Source: an uncultured Mollicutes bacterium
Lineage (GTDB): Bacteria; Bacillota_I; Bacilli_A; RFN20; CAG-826
Assembly (NCBI GenBank): GCA_937893635.1
Contig: CALBGF010000135.1
Location: forward strand, 1-14,722
Direction: 5' to 3'
Length of the DNA stretch: 14,722 bases
The number at the start of each line of letters is the position of its first letter. Position 1 is the first letter of the stretch. Positions 1 through 7,421 of the stretch are shown here, one piece after another. The position numbers were made by a program, and so were the translations under genes. The notes under the pieces are model-generated. The model saw only the letters and a program-made list of their open reading frames with translations, made no database searches and was not told the origin of the DNA.

Positions 1-28
1 TTTTATTTCCAGATTCATAAAATTTCAT
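1..28 (-). CDS. 5' end of a gene leaving the left edge (partial)
   Basis: Reading leftward from ATG at 28-26 gives MKFYESGNK before the window ends. A strong Shine-Dalgarno (AGAGGTGG, 42-35) lies 6 nt upstream, and a TATAAT box at 55-50 precedes it, so a real gene start is likely. The N-terminus resembles the start of many small alpha/beta hydrolases, which often open with MK-[IF]-Y-E-x-G. Nine residues are far too few to assign a family. The gene is divergent from the exported-protein cluster that begins at 176. Confidence 0.6.
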
Positions 29-49
29 AGTTAGCCACCTCTAACCGGT

Positions 50-79
50 ATTATAGCACTTTTTAATAATTTACAACAA
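50..79 (-). promoter_or_regulatory. Candidate promoter for the leftward partial gene
   Basis: On the minus strand there is a perfect TATAAT (55-50). TTGTTG (79-74) lies 18 nt upstream of it. The expected transcription start near 43 leaves a leader of about 15 nt that consists mostly of the Shine-Dalgarno. Confidence 0.45.
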
Positions 80-118
80 AATAAATGTTTTTTTAATTGT
101 AAAGGTTTAGTAATTTTC

Positions 119-147
119 TTGCTTTTTATTTTTATTATATTCATAAT
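119..147 (+). promoter_or_regulatory. Candidate promoter of the exported-protein cluster (TTGCTT-N17-CATAAT)
   Basis: TTGCTT (119-124) and CATAAT (142-147, five of six consensus bases) are separated by 17 nt, ideal for a sigma-A promoter. The -35 lies inside the 13-mer TTCTTGCTTTTTA (116-128). That 13-mer recurs exactly at the promoter of the gene at 4129. Transcription would start near 154, giving a leader of about 22 nt that contains GGAGGA. Confidence 0.5.
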
Positions 148-175
148 AAAAGCGATGAATTTTGGAGGAACTTGA

Positions 176-796
176 ATGAAAAGAAGATCACTACTTAGTG
201 CTTTAGCGTTAGTAATAGGATTAACAATATGTAATTCTAATAATGCTAATAAAGTTAATAATGCAATTAACGAAGGAACTAAAGTTATTAATAATGAAGA
301 AAAAGAAGCAAATAATCGACAGGCTAGTGAAGAGATAATCACTATGAAAGATATTTATGATTATTTATTAACAAAACCAGCTCATTATCCATTATCAGAT
401 GAGTTTATTGAAAAATATCAACAAACTAGTGGCGGATATTTAGATTACGCTAAAGAAGTTGGTAAAATTGTTGATAAAGAAAGACATGAGCCAGATCAAA
501 AATGGCATTTTATTGATTCTTGGTTGCTCAGAAGTATTGAAGATAGTTCTTTAACTTGGGATGAAAGTGCAGAAAACCGTGTTTATAAGAAATTATTATG
601 CCCTGAATTATTACTTTGGATTTATGAGGCTTGTGAAGTTAGTCCTAGTAAAGTACGTCAAGCAATGACTATGGCAGAACAAGGAAAATCTGCTAAACAA
701 GCAGTCACAACAATAGCAAAAAATATGCGTGCTTGTGTGTCTTGGGATGATTTAAGACTGGCAATTGAAAATTATAAAAATACTCATCAAGAATAA
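176..796 (+). CDS. Exported protein of unknown function
   Basis: 206 aa; not recognised as a named family. The ATG at 176 has GGAGGA (164-169) 6 nt upstream. Residues 1-20 form a Sec-type signal (KRR, then a hydrophobic run). A Cys at 19 follows L-T-I; Ile at -1 is poor for a lipobox, so lipoprotein status is uncertain. Residues 20-55 are a low-complexity Asn/Lys/Glu linker. From about residue 57 a compact, probably helical domain begins: MKDIYDYL, then WHFIDSWLLRS, CPELLLWIYEA, and a C-terminal SWDDLRLAI. The C-P-E-L-L-L-W-I core looks like a module I associate with unnamed cytoplasmic Firmicutes proteins, but I cannot name it. Only 16 nt separate this gene from the lipoprotein gene at 813, so they are probably cotranscribed. 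Confidence 0.8.
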   Translation: MKRRSLLSALALVIGLTICNSNNANKVNNAINEGTKVINNEEKEANNRQASEEIITMKDIYDYLLTKPAHYPLSDEFIEKYQQTSGGYLDYAKEVGKIVDKERHEPDQKWHFIDSWLLRSIEDSSLTWDESAENRVYKKLLCPELLLWIYEACEVSPSKVRQAMTMAEQGKSAKQAVTTIAKNMRACVSWDDLRLAIENYKNTHQE

Positions 797-812
797 AAAG
801 GATTTTTAATAT

Positions 813-2870
813 ATGAAATTAAGTAAAATTATTTATACCTTATCAATTATATCTTTATTAATGGTTGGATGTGATAAAAACAATTCTACATCATCTAATC
901 CGTCAACATCGAATTCTCCAGTTTCTAGTTCAAATAGTACAATTAGTAATTCTACATCTAATAATCCTTCAAGTATATCTAATAGTGTTTCTTCATCTAT
1001 TAGCACAGTACCTTCAACAAGTACGACACCATCATCTAGTTCATCTACTTCAGTAACTAGCAAATATAAAGTTACTATCAATAAGAGTGATGATTTTGTA
1101 GTTAGTGGACTTAACGATACTTATGAAGTAGGTGAAGAAGTTAGTTTTAGCGTTAATGTTACAAATGAAAATAAAGCAATAAAAGAAGTAAAGGCTAATA
1201 ATGATATCTTAACTCTTAACAACGATACTTATAGTTTCGTTATGCCAAGTATGGATGTAGCAATTAATGTTTTATTAATTGATAAAGATTTAACATCTTT
1301 ACAAACTTCATATGAAGTGAAATATGAAATGACAGGTAAAACTGCTAAAAAGCTTGATAATGCTAATGATATTTTTAAGATGTTTAATTTAACACATGAA
1401 TCTGGAATTATTACCGCAATTAGTGATTTTGAATTAGTTTATGGCGGCGGCAATGGTGGTAGCGGTGATAATAAGTGGCTAGCGGGTGATATGCTTAAAC
1501 TTGGCACTACATCCGCGAATGGTAGTGTTACTTTTTCTTTAAGCAAAAGTGTAACACAAGTTAAAGTATCTGGTTATGCATATTTAGCGAGTGGTAAACT
1601 TCGTATTGGTGATAGTGCATCTTTAGACTGGAATGGCACAGAAACTGATAATAAAACCATTGCGACAACTTGTGCTGGTTTAGAAGAAACTAGTAAAGAA
1701 ATTGTAGAAAACAAAAATATCAAGCAAATTAGTTTTGATGTTCCTTCAACAAAAAGTTTGAAAATTGCTACTACAAATAAAAAGCCATTATTTATTACTG
1801 GTATTGAATTTGTGGCAGATCCAAATGAAGAACCAGATGTACCTAAAAAAGAATTTAATGTTACTTGGCTAGATGAAAATGGTGACGTATTAAATAGTGA
1901 AAAAGTTAAAGAAGGAGAAGTCCCAACTTATAAAGGGAATAAACCTACTAAAGAAGGGACAGATTCCACAATTTATATTTTTTCTGGATGGATGCCTAAG
2001 CCTGCTCCACTAACTGAAGACACAACTTATAAAGCAACATATGTTTCCTATGATAAAGATAAAGTTTATCCAAGTAATGAACCAATTTTATCAAGCGATA
2101 GTAAAATAGTTGAATACGGATACTATCCTCAAACACATATAAATGATCAAAATATAATTTCTGTTCTTAATGATTTAGCGCCAATCAATGCAAATAATTG
2201 GTGTTTATATGATAATGAATATTATGTAAAAGAAGTGGCTAATGTCTATAATAATGAAAAATATACATTTGATGATGGCACTAGCATTATTAATGGTAAT
2301 GAGTATTGGTTTAAAGTTGAACCAATTCAATGGAACATTATTAATAATAGTGATGGAAGTTATTACTTATTATCATCATACTTATTAGATGCTCATAGAT
2401 TTTATGAAAATTATGAAAATAGAACAATAGAAAATAATATTGTTTTACCAAATAATTATAAGTATAGCGATATTAGAAATTGGCTTAATGAAGAATTCTA
2501 TGCTACAGCTTTTACTGGTAATAATGAGTTTATTAAAGAAACCAGTATCGTAAACGATAAGTTAGACAAAGTATTTTTACCAACAAAAGATGATTATATA
2601 AATGCTAATTATGGCTTTGACAGTGATATTAATGAATCATCTATAACACGTACTTCAAAAACAACAGATTACGCACGTGTAAGAGGTGCTTGGTATAACA
2701 CTACTTCAAATTTAAAATATAATGGATCATACTGGACAAGTTCATCTACGGATGAATATAGTTATTGTGCCTGGAATGTTAATTCTAGTGGCTATTTATC
2801 TAAATATGCTGTTGATGGAAGCAGTCATTCAATCCGTCCGGCAATTCAAATAACATTAAAAAATAAATAA
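813..2870 (+). CDS. Mosaic surface lipoprotein with InlB-type repeat and DUF6273
   Basis: 685 aa. Residues 1-20 are a lipoprotein signal ending L-M-V-G-C20, so the mature protein should be lipid-anchored outside the membrane. Residues 22-85 are a Ser/Thr/Asn/Pro spacer of the kind that lifts domains off the wall. Residues 85-150 hold a small beta domain (YKVTINKSDDF). Residues 160-335 look like a jelly-roll or carbohydrate-binding-like sandwich (GSVTFSLSKSVTQVKVSGYA), by shape only. Residues 347-410 match an InlB B-repeat/Listeria-Bacteroides repeat (FNVTWLDENGDVL, FSGWMPKPAPLTEDTTYKA). Residues 434-685 match DUF6273: YGYYPQT, PIQWNII, SDIRNWLNEEFY, DKVFLPT, YWTSSS, and a terminal SIRPAIQITL. 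DUF6273 is common in secreted proteins of gut Firmicutes and has no established activity. No catalytic residues can be claimed; adhesion or ligand binding is inferred. The Shine-Dalgarno AAAAGGA is modest. There is no terminator between this gene and the next lipoprotein gene. Confidence 0.88.
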   Translation: MKLSKIIYTLSIISLLMVGCDKNNSTSSNPSTSNSPVSSSNSTISNSTSNNPSSISNSVSSSISTVPSTSTTPSSSSSTSVTSKYKVTINKSDDFVVSGLNDTYEVGEEVSFSVNVTNENKAIKEVKANNDILTLNNDTYSFVMPSMDVAINVLLIDKDLTSLQTSYEVKYEMTGKTAKKLDNANDIFKMFNLTHESGIITAISDFELVYGGGNGGSGDNKWLAGDMLKLGTTSANGSVTFSLSKSVTQVKVSGYAYLASGKLRIGDSASLDWNGTETDNKTIATTCAGLEETSKEIVENKNIKQISFDVPSTKSLKIATTNKKPLFITGIEFVADPNEEPDVPKKEFNVTWLDENGDVLNSEKVKEGEVPTYKGNKPTKEGTDSTIYIFSGWMPKPAPLTEDTTYKATYVSYDKDKVYPSNEPILSSDSKIVEYGYYPQTHINDQNIISVLNDLAPINANNWCLYDNEYYVKEVANVYNNEKYTFDDGTSIINGNEYWFKVEPIQWNIINNSDGSYYLLSSYLLDAHRFYENYENRTIENNIVLPNNYKYSDIRNWLNEEFYATAFTGNNEFIKETSIVNDKLDKVFLPTKDDYINANYGFDSDINESSITRTSKTTDYARVRGAWYNTTSNLKYNGSYWTSSSTDEYSYCAWNVNSSGYLSKYAVDGSSHSIRPAIQITLKNK

Positions 2871-2896
2871 ACAAAATATAAAGAAACCTATATAAT
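2868..2896 (+). promoter_or_regulatory. Candidate internal promoter before the 201-aa lipoprotein gene
   Basis: TAAACA (2868-2873) and a perfect TATAAT (2891-2896) are 17 nt apart in the 54-nt gap between the two lipoprotein genes. This would let the downstream gene be expressed separately from the 685-aa gene. The -35 is weak (four of six) and overlaps the upstream stop codon. Confidence 0.35.
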
Positions 2897-2924
2897 TTGA
2901 TTAAATCTAATGGAGGAAAAACAA

Positions 2925-3530
2925 ATGAATAAAAAAATAGTTTTAAAATTAGTGCTAGGAATTGCATGCTTTAGCTTAATGTCTTGTAATGAAGAGCATA
3001 TTAGCATTGGTGGAGGTAATAATCATGATTCCAAAGCGTGGTTTACTGAAAAAGAGTTAAGTGATAAATATTTAAGTAATTTACCTCAACCATCAGGATG
3101 TACCGGTGATATTAATTCATCTACTAGTTGGTTTAATGGAGGATATTCTTTTTCACAAGCTTGTGAATCTGAAGACATTTTAAATAGCAATGCTGCTACA
3201 TATTTAAATTATTTTCAAACGAATTTTGCTGGCAAATTTGGGGTTGCCACGCCATTTGCTTATGGAAAAGATGTAACTTATTATAACATTGTTAACAAAA
3301 CTGTTATCGCGGATTATCATGATACAAATCCATCGCCACTTTATAAATTCTATTATGTTTCGGATACAACAATAGATGATGATGGATATTTGTTAGATGG
3401 TTCAGTGTTTACATTCGAAATCCGTTATGAATTTTCAACTTCTGTTAATAATTACCAACTTAAGTTATTTATTGAAAAAGCCAATACTAATCATAATGGT
3501 GGTTTTACTTATAAATATAAATTGAAATAG
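2925..3530 (+). CDS. Small putative lipoprotein of unknown function
   Basis: 201 aa from ATG 2925. A longer reading from ATG 2910 is rejected because its first codons contain the Shine-Dalgarno GGAGGA (2912-2917), which sits 7 nt before the 2925 start. The signal MNKKIVLKLVLGIACFSLMSC ends in a good lipobox (L-M-S-C21). The mature part opens with a flexible Gly/Asn stretch (ISIGGGNN). Next come a region rich in Ser, Trp and Phe with two further Cys (SGCTGD and QACESED), which could form an extracellular disulfide, and then a beta-like Tyr-rich C-terminal half. I recognise no family. It is the last gene of the exported cluster, followed by a hairpin at 3658-3693. Confidence 0.82.
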   Translation: MNKKIVLKLVLGIACFSLMSCNEEHISIGGGNNHDSKAWFTEKELSDKYLSNLPQPSGCTGDINSSTSWFNGGYSFSQACESEDILNSNAATYLNYFQTNFAGKFGVATPFAYGKDVTYYNIVNKTVIADYHDTNPSPLYKFYYVSDTTIDDDGYLLDGSVFTFEIRYEFSTSVNNYQLKLFIEKANTNHNGGFTYKYKLK

Positions 3531-3657
3531 AAATTATTATTTGAAAATATTAAAATAAATTTTACTATTATATATTGCTTGAATAAGATAAATACATTTT
3601 GCAAACTAAAATTTAATTGTTAAAAATTTAAGAACAATAAAATATTATATTTAGTAA

Positions 3658-3693
3658 AAAAAGACTTAACATTTGATTATGCTAAGTCTTTTT
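3658..3693. terminator. Bidirectional rho-independent terminator
   Basis: Arms 3658-3672 and 3679-3693 pair over 15 positions with a single A-C mismatch, around a 6-nt loop (TTGATT). The stem is A-rich on the left and ends in a T run on the right. A T tract therefore follows it on both strands. It serves the lipoprotein gene ending at 3530 and the convergent zinc-ribbon gene ending at 3706. The stretch 3531-3657 holds only AT-rich sequence, and I see no gene in it. Confidence 0.8.
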
Positions 3694-3705
3694 AACTTAA
3701 AATGG

Positions 3706-3918
3706 TTATTCAACAACTTTCCAATTGTTTGTCCAAACACTACGCTCTAAATTGATACGTTTACCGCAACTAGGACAAATAATGAAACCTCTATTTTCAT
3801 CACCAAATGGGTATGGTTGGTGTTGAATATCAGTTTCTGTAATAGATAATTGTGCTCTACATGCTGGACATGTAACTTTGGTTTCTTTACCTTGCTTTAA
3901 AATTTTCATATTTTCCAC
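3706..3918 (-). CDS. Small zinc-ribbon protein
   Basis: 70 aa. Two CPxC knuckles (CPAC at about residues 18-21 and CPSC at about 48-51) flank about 26 residues, the layout of a zinc ribbon that holds one Zn through four Cys. The sequence reads KVTCPACRAQLSITETDI, then ICPSCGKRINL, then a basic and Trp-containing tail. Such short ribbons occur as free-standing proteins in Firmicutes and phages; a nucleic-acid or protein docking role is inferred only. The GTG at 3918 is chosen because AAAAAGGAG (about 3933-3925) is 6 nt from it, against 15 nt from the in-frame ATG three codons later. Single gene, convergent with the lipoprotein cluster and divergent from the 4129 operon. Confidence 0.8.
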   Translation of the reverse strand: MENMKILKQGKETKVTCPACRAQLSITETDIQHQPYPFGDENRGFIICPSCGKRINLERSVWTNNWKVVE

Positions 3919-3948
3919 ACTTAGCTCCTTTTTGTCTTACAAAATTAT

Positions 3949-3975
3949 CTTATAGCTAATTAATTAACTATTCAA
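3949..3975 (-). promoter_or_regulatory. Weak candidate promoter and dyad upstream of the zinc-ribbon gene
   Basis: Minus-strand TTGAAT (3975-3970) and TATAAG (3954-3949) are only 15 nt apart, shorter than ideal. The spacer and edges are covered by an 18-bp dyad at 3953-3970 (TAGCTAATT / AATTAACTA) with one mismatched pair. It could be an operator, but its content is nearly all A/T and chance is a serious alternative. Confidence 0.25.
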
Positions 3976-4079
3976 GAGAAAATGTTTTTTTATGATTTAT
4001 ACTTAATAGTTAGTAAAAGTAATGAATGTTTATGAAAATAAGTAATTGTTGAAGTATTCTGAATAATGAATAATAATTC

Positions 4080-4108
4080 TTGCTTTTTAACTTTAGTTAA
4101 AATAGAAT
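4080..4108 (+). promoter_or_regulatory. Promoter of the surface protein/MscS operon (TTGCTT-N17-TAGAAT)
   Basis: TTGCTT (4080-4085) and TAGAAT (4103-4108, five of six) are exactly 17 nt apart. The spacer is filled by an inverted repeat, TTTTAACT (4085-4092) and AGTTAAAA (4095-4102), with 2 nt between the arms. That is a natural place for a repressor to bind. Transcription would start near 4115, just at the Shine-Dalgarno AAAGGA (4114-4119). Confidence 0.55.
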
Positions 4109-4128
4109 TAAATAAAGGAAATTAGTAA

Positions 4129-6324
4129 ATGAAAATTAATCAGTCAGAGTTAAATAAATCAATATCAGAAGATAATAATTTCAGTGAGTATAAATCCTTC
4201 AAAGCTGAAATTTATTTTCCTATTGAAAGACATGATTTTGCTAAAGAATTTAAAGTTGATGAATCTTTTGAAAGCAAAGTAAATTCTGAAAATAACCAAG
4301 ATTCTTCACACAACACCATAAAAAAAGATTCTAAAGAAACTATCAAACAAATTGAAAAGATTTCTAATGCTGCACAAAATATTGGTAAATCGATTGTTAC
4401 AAAATCTTCAGTTGTTTTAACTTCCGCAGTAGCGGTTGTCTCTGCTTCCTTAGTAGGAGTAATTCCTATGATAAATATTTTTAATACTGAAGTACAAATA
4501 CTTGAAAATTCAATTATAAATAATGCATTAATAAATCAAATAGTAGTTGAAGGCAAAATTATTAATATTAATCCTAATTATCGCTATTTTGCTTTAATTG
4601 ATCAATATATAGGTGAAGAATTAATTGATATCGATGGGATTAATGATTTGGAAATAAAAGATAATAATTTTGTACTTAATTCTTTTGTGTATTACGGAAT
4701 TACATCTTATCAATATGATATTTTCTACATGAAGAGTGAAGAAGAAAATATTCTCCTTTATTCATCAAATAAAATAGATTTTAATTTAGATCAATCCTAT
4801 AGTGCTACATATGAGAAAGTTAGTCCTAAAGATGCAAAATATACTTTTAATGATGATGGGACTGTTAATGTGCATATTGATACTAATTTTACTAGTGAAT
4901 TTCCATATGCATATCAATATGGACTTAATGTGTTAGATAAAGAGGGAAATGTTATTGATGAATATATTGGCAATGATAAAAGCATTGATTTAATTATTCC
5001 AAGTATTGGTCAAATTTATTTTCAATATATTGATATTGGCAAATTCGCGGATGATTATCATAAATATAATAACTATATGGTTACTGATTATAGTGTAATT
5101 GAAATTCCTTCAATAACACTTAGTGACGAATTTGATTTTGATGGAGAGTATTTTGTACTATTTTTAAATGTCGAAACAATTTATGATGTCGATTCTTTGA
5201 GTGTTGATTTGGAATTAAATAGTCAAAATCAAGAGCAAATAAAACATCTTGATGATGTTACTGAAAAAGTACCGATAGTTCTTGATGAATTTAATGGCGA
5301 AATTGGAGAATTACTAGTTAAAGGCACATTTAATTTTAAAGATGATATGATTGATAAATATCCGCATTCTATCAAAATAACACCAAAAACATTCAATTTA
5401 AATTACAAATTTGATGTAACAAATGTTATAGTTGAAAGTTATGAAAGTAAAGATCAATTGCCAGTAACATTTAATTTTGATTATTTATTGCCTTCTTCAT
5501 ATAAAATTAACATTAAAGATGAAATGGATTTAATTAATGAAACAATCGAATTAACTAATGATTATTATTTAAATAAGGTTAATTCAGGTGATGGTGCAAA
5601 TTTAACTATTTCAATAGTAGATGATGCTGGAGTTGCTTGGAAAGAACCATTTTCATATAGAATCCTAAATGCTTATGAAATCAATGACTTAAATGAAGAA
5701 CCGCTTACTTATGTCAGCATAAATCCTGGAGATAGCATAGTTACATATAATGATGATGGAACAATTAATATATATAGAAATCTAGACTTTGTAACAAATT
5801 CTTCCAATATTTATTATGATGCATTTATCTATAGTGAAGAAAATGTAGATAGTGAAACAGGACAAAAAACTTATCGTAATGGTTATCATAATATTTCAAA
5901 TTATAAATATTCAATACTTGAAGATTTACCAGAGGATAATTATTATTTTTACTATTATAACCTTTTACTTAATAATGGTATTTATTATTACACAAATATG
6001 GAAATGCCTTCTGGAGGTGTTAGCACCAATATTGCTAACAATTTTGTTTGTTCTGCAACTTATGATAACGAAACTAATCAAACGCTTATTAATATTACTA
6101 ACGACAACTACCTATCAGTAAATGGCAATTGCATAATTGATGATATTACCTATGATTTGCTAGTTGTAGATAGTAATTTATCGTTAAGTGTAGAAGGAAA
6201 TGCTATTGGTAAGAATATCACAATTTTTGCTAATAAATATTTAAATGATTTTGATGAGTTTCAGGCTGATATTCCTATTAAAGGAAATAAATATAAAGCA
6301 TATAATCTTACAATTACTAATTAA
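4129..6324 (+). CDS. Large membrane-anchored extracytoplasmic beta-rich protein
   Basis: 731 aa, no recognised family. There is no N-terminal signal peptide. Instead about 93 hydrophilic, charged residues precede one hydrophobic segment (about 94-117, SSVVLTSAVAVVSASLVGVI). Lysines just before that segment favour N-inside topology, putting about 610 residues outside the membrane. The outer part is Asp/Asn/Ile/Tyr-rich and acidic, with alternating hydrophobic strands typical of Ig-like modules. A motif recurs at about residues 236-250 (YTFNDDGTVNVH) and 538-552 (VTYNDDGTINIY), each preceded by a V-S-P-x-D or I-N-P-G-D turn, so at least two modules appear duplicated. No enzyme motif or wall-sorting signal is visible. 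The stop overlaps the start of the TGGAGG Shine-Dalgarno of the MscS gene, so coexpression is near certain. Confidence 0.85.
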   Translation: MKINQSELNKSISEDNNFSEYKSFKAEIYFPIERHDFAKEFKVDESFESKVNSENNQDSSHNTIKKDSKETIKQIEKISNAAQNIGKSIVTKSSVVLTSAVAVVSASLVGVIPMINIFNTEVQILENSIINNALINQIVVEGKIININPNYRYFALIDQYIGEELIDIDGINDLEIKDNNFVLNSFVYYGITSYQYDIFYMKSEEENILLYSSNKIDFNLDQSYSATYEKVSPKDAKYTFNDDGTVNVHIDTNFTSEFPYAYQYGLNVLDKEGNVIDEYIGNDKSIDLIIPSIGQIYFQYIDIGKFADDYHKYNNYMVTDYSVIEIPSITLSDEFDFDGEYFVLFLNVETIYDVDSLSVDLELNSQNQEQIKHLDDVTEKVPIVLDEFNGEIGELLVKGTFNFKDDMIDKYPHSIKITPKTFNLNYKFDVTNVIVESYESKDQLPVTFNFDYLLPSSYKINIKDEMDLINETIELTNDYYLNKVNSGDGANLTISIVDDAGVAWKEPFSYRILNAYEINDLNEEPLTYVSINPGDSIVTYNDDGTINIYRNLDFVTNSSNIYYDAFIYSEENVDSETGQKTYRNGYHNISNYKYSILEDLPEDNYYFYYYNLLLNNGIYYYTNMEMPSGGVSTNIANNFVCSATYDNETNQTLINITNDNYLSVNGNCIIDDITYDLLVVDSNLSLSVEGNAIGKNITIFANKYLNDFDEFQADIPIKGNKYKAYNLTITN

Positions 6325-6338
6325 TGGAGGAAACAACT

Positions 6339-7382
6339 ATGGAAAAGAAAAAAGTTAAAGTATCAAAGATTATTAGTTATGTATTGGGAGCATTAATTCT
6401 AACAGCATTTATTGCTACTATGATTTTAGAATTAGCATTACCAAATACAAGTAAATTTGTTATATGGGCAAAGGAAAATGTCTGGGATATTACAGCTCTA
6501 CCAGATATATTAAGTACTCATTATAAAGTTTTTATCCACTGTGCTATCTTAATTGTAGTGGTGGTAATTGTTTCTAAAATCATCCGAAAAGTGTTTAAAA
6601 ACGTTATGCGCAAATCAAATCGCGCTAAAACAGTTATAACTTTATTAGATGGTTTAATTAAATATGGAAGCGCAATTGCATTGATTTTCTTAGTTTTGAA
6701 TGCATTTGGTGTTAATACTAAAGCTATTTGGGAATCAGTAGGAGTGCTTACGCTTATTATCGGACTTGGTGCTCAATCATTAATTGCTGATATAATTGCT
6801 GGTGTTTTCATTATTTTTGAAAATGAATATGAAGTGGGAGAAATAGTGTCTGTTGATGACTTTAGGGGCACAGTAAGTGAAATTGGTATTCGCGCAACGA
6901 AGATAATTGATGCAGCGGGAAATATTAAAATTATTAACAATTCCGATATTAAAAATGTTGTTAACTTATCTCGTGAATTATCTCTCGCAGTTGTGGATTG
7001 TGAATTTGGATATGATGTTCCTATTGAATTAATAGAGAAATTATTCAAGGAAAATTTAGATAAGTTTAAAGATAAAATTCCTGAAATAATTGAAGGACCA
7101 TATTACAAAGGTGTTTCTAGTTATGGCGCAAGTAATGTTGCTGTTAAATTAGTGGCAAAATGTAAGGAAGAAGATCGTTATCAAGTCCAAAGAGACTTAC
7201 TTCGAGAATATCGCCAATTATTCTTAAGTAATGGTATAGATTTAAGTTATGATCAAGTCATTATTAATCAACCAAGTAATAAAGAATTTAAAGTTAATAA
7301 AAGCATTATAAATAAAGCTAATAAATTTGTTGAAGAACAAAAAAATTTATCTGAAGGTTTGGAAGAACAAGAAAAAGAATAA
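6339..7382 (+). CDS. MscS-family mechanosensitive channel
   Basis: 347 aa. MscS proteins open under membrane tension and release ions and small solutes during hypo-osmotic shock. Hydrophobic segments lie near residues 11-33, 62-84 and 98-124, followed by the pore helix and beta domain. The diagnostic block is IIGLGAQSLIADIIAGVFII, then ENEYEVGEIVSVDDFRGTVSEIGIRATKI and IINNSDIKNVVN (the family's G-x-x-x-Q...G, V-G-D-x-V, G-x-V-x-x-I-x-x-R-x-T and I-x-N signatures). The Asp usual in V-G-D is Glu here. The C-terminus adds a short charged tail rich in Lys and Glu. ATG 6339 is used, not 6324, because GGAGG (6326-6330) lies inside the longer reading and 8 nt before 6339. It follows the 731-aa gene by 14 nt. 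Confidence 0.93.
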   Translation: MEKKKVKVSKIISYVLGALILTAFIATMILELALPNTSKFVIWAKENVWDITALPDILSTHYKVFIHCAILIVVVVIVSKIIRKVFKNVMRKSNRAKTVITLLDGLIKYGSAIALIFLVLNAFGVNTKAIWESVGVLTLIIGLGAQSLIADIIAGVFIIFENEYEVGEIVSVDDFRGTVSEIGIRATKIIDAAGNIKIINNSDIKNVVNLSRELSLAVVDCEFGYDVPIELIEKLFKENLDKFKDKIPEIIEGPYYKGVSSYGASNVAVKLVAKCKEEDRYQVQRDLLREYRQLFLSNGIDLSYDQVIINQPSNKEFKVNKSIINKANKFVEEQKNLSEGLEEQEKE

Positions 7383-7387
7383 ATTTA

Positions 7388-7414
7388 AAAACGATGGTGA
7401 CGAGCCATCGTTTT
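7388..7414. terminator. Bidirectional rho-independent terminator
   Basis: A perfect 10-bp stem, AAAACGATGG (7388-7397) with CCATCGTTTT (7405-7414), has a 7-nt loop and U-rich sequence on both sides. It lies 5 nt after the MscS stop and 7 nt from the GH5 stop, so it ends both convergent transcripts. Confidence 0.88.
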
Positions 7415-7421
7415 CGTTTGC

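Noticed and set aside
865..1056. ORFs on both strands overlapping the Ser/Thr/Asn linker of the 685-aa lipoprotein
   Set aside because: They are frame shadows of a low-complexity repeat-like region, with no Shine-Dalgarno and no plausible protein character.
2910..2924. Five extra N-terminal codons (MEEKQ) on the small lipoprotein
   Set aside because: They are the Shine-Dalgarno GGAGGA read as codons, and they would put charged residues ahead of a clean lipoprotein signal.
3531..3657. Possible small RNA or gene in the gap after the lipoprotein cluster
   Set aside because: Only AT-rich sequence with a stray TTGCTT near 3575 that lacks a -10 at the right distance; no ORF with a ribosome site.
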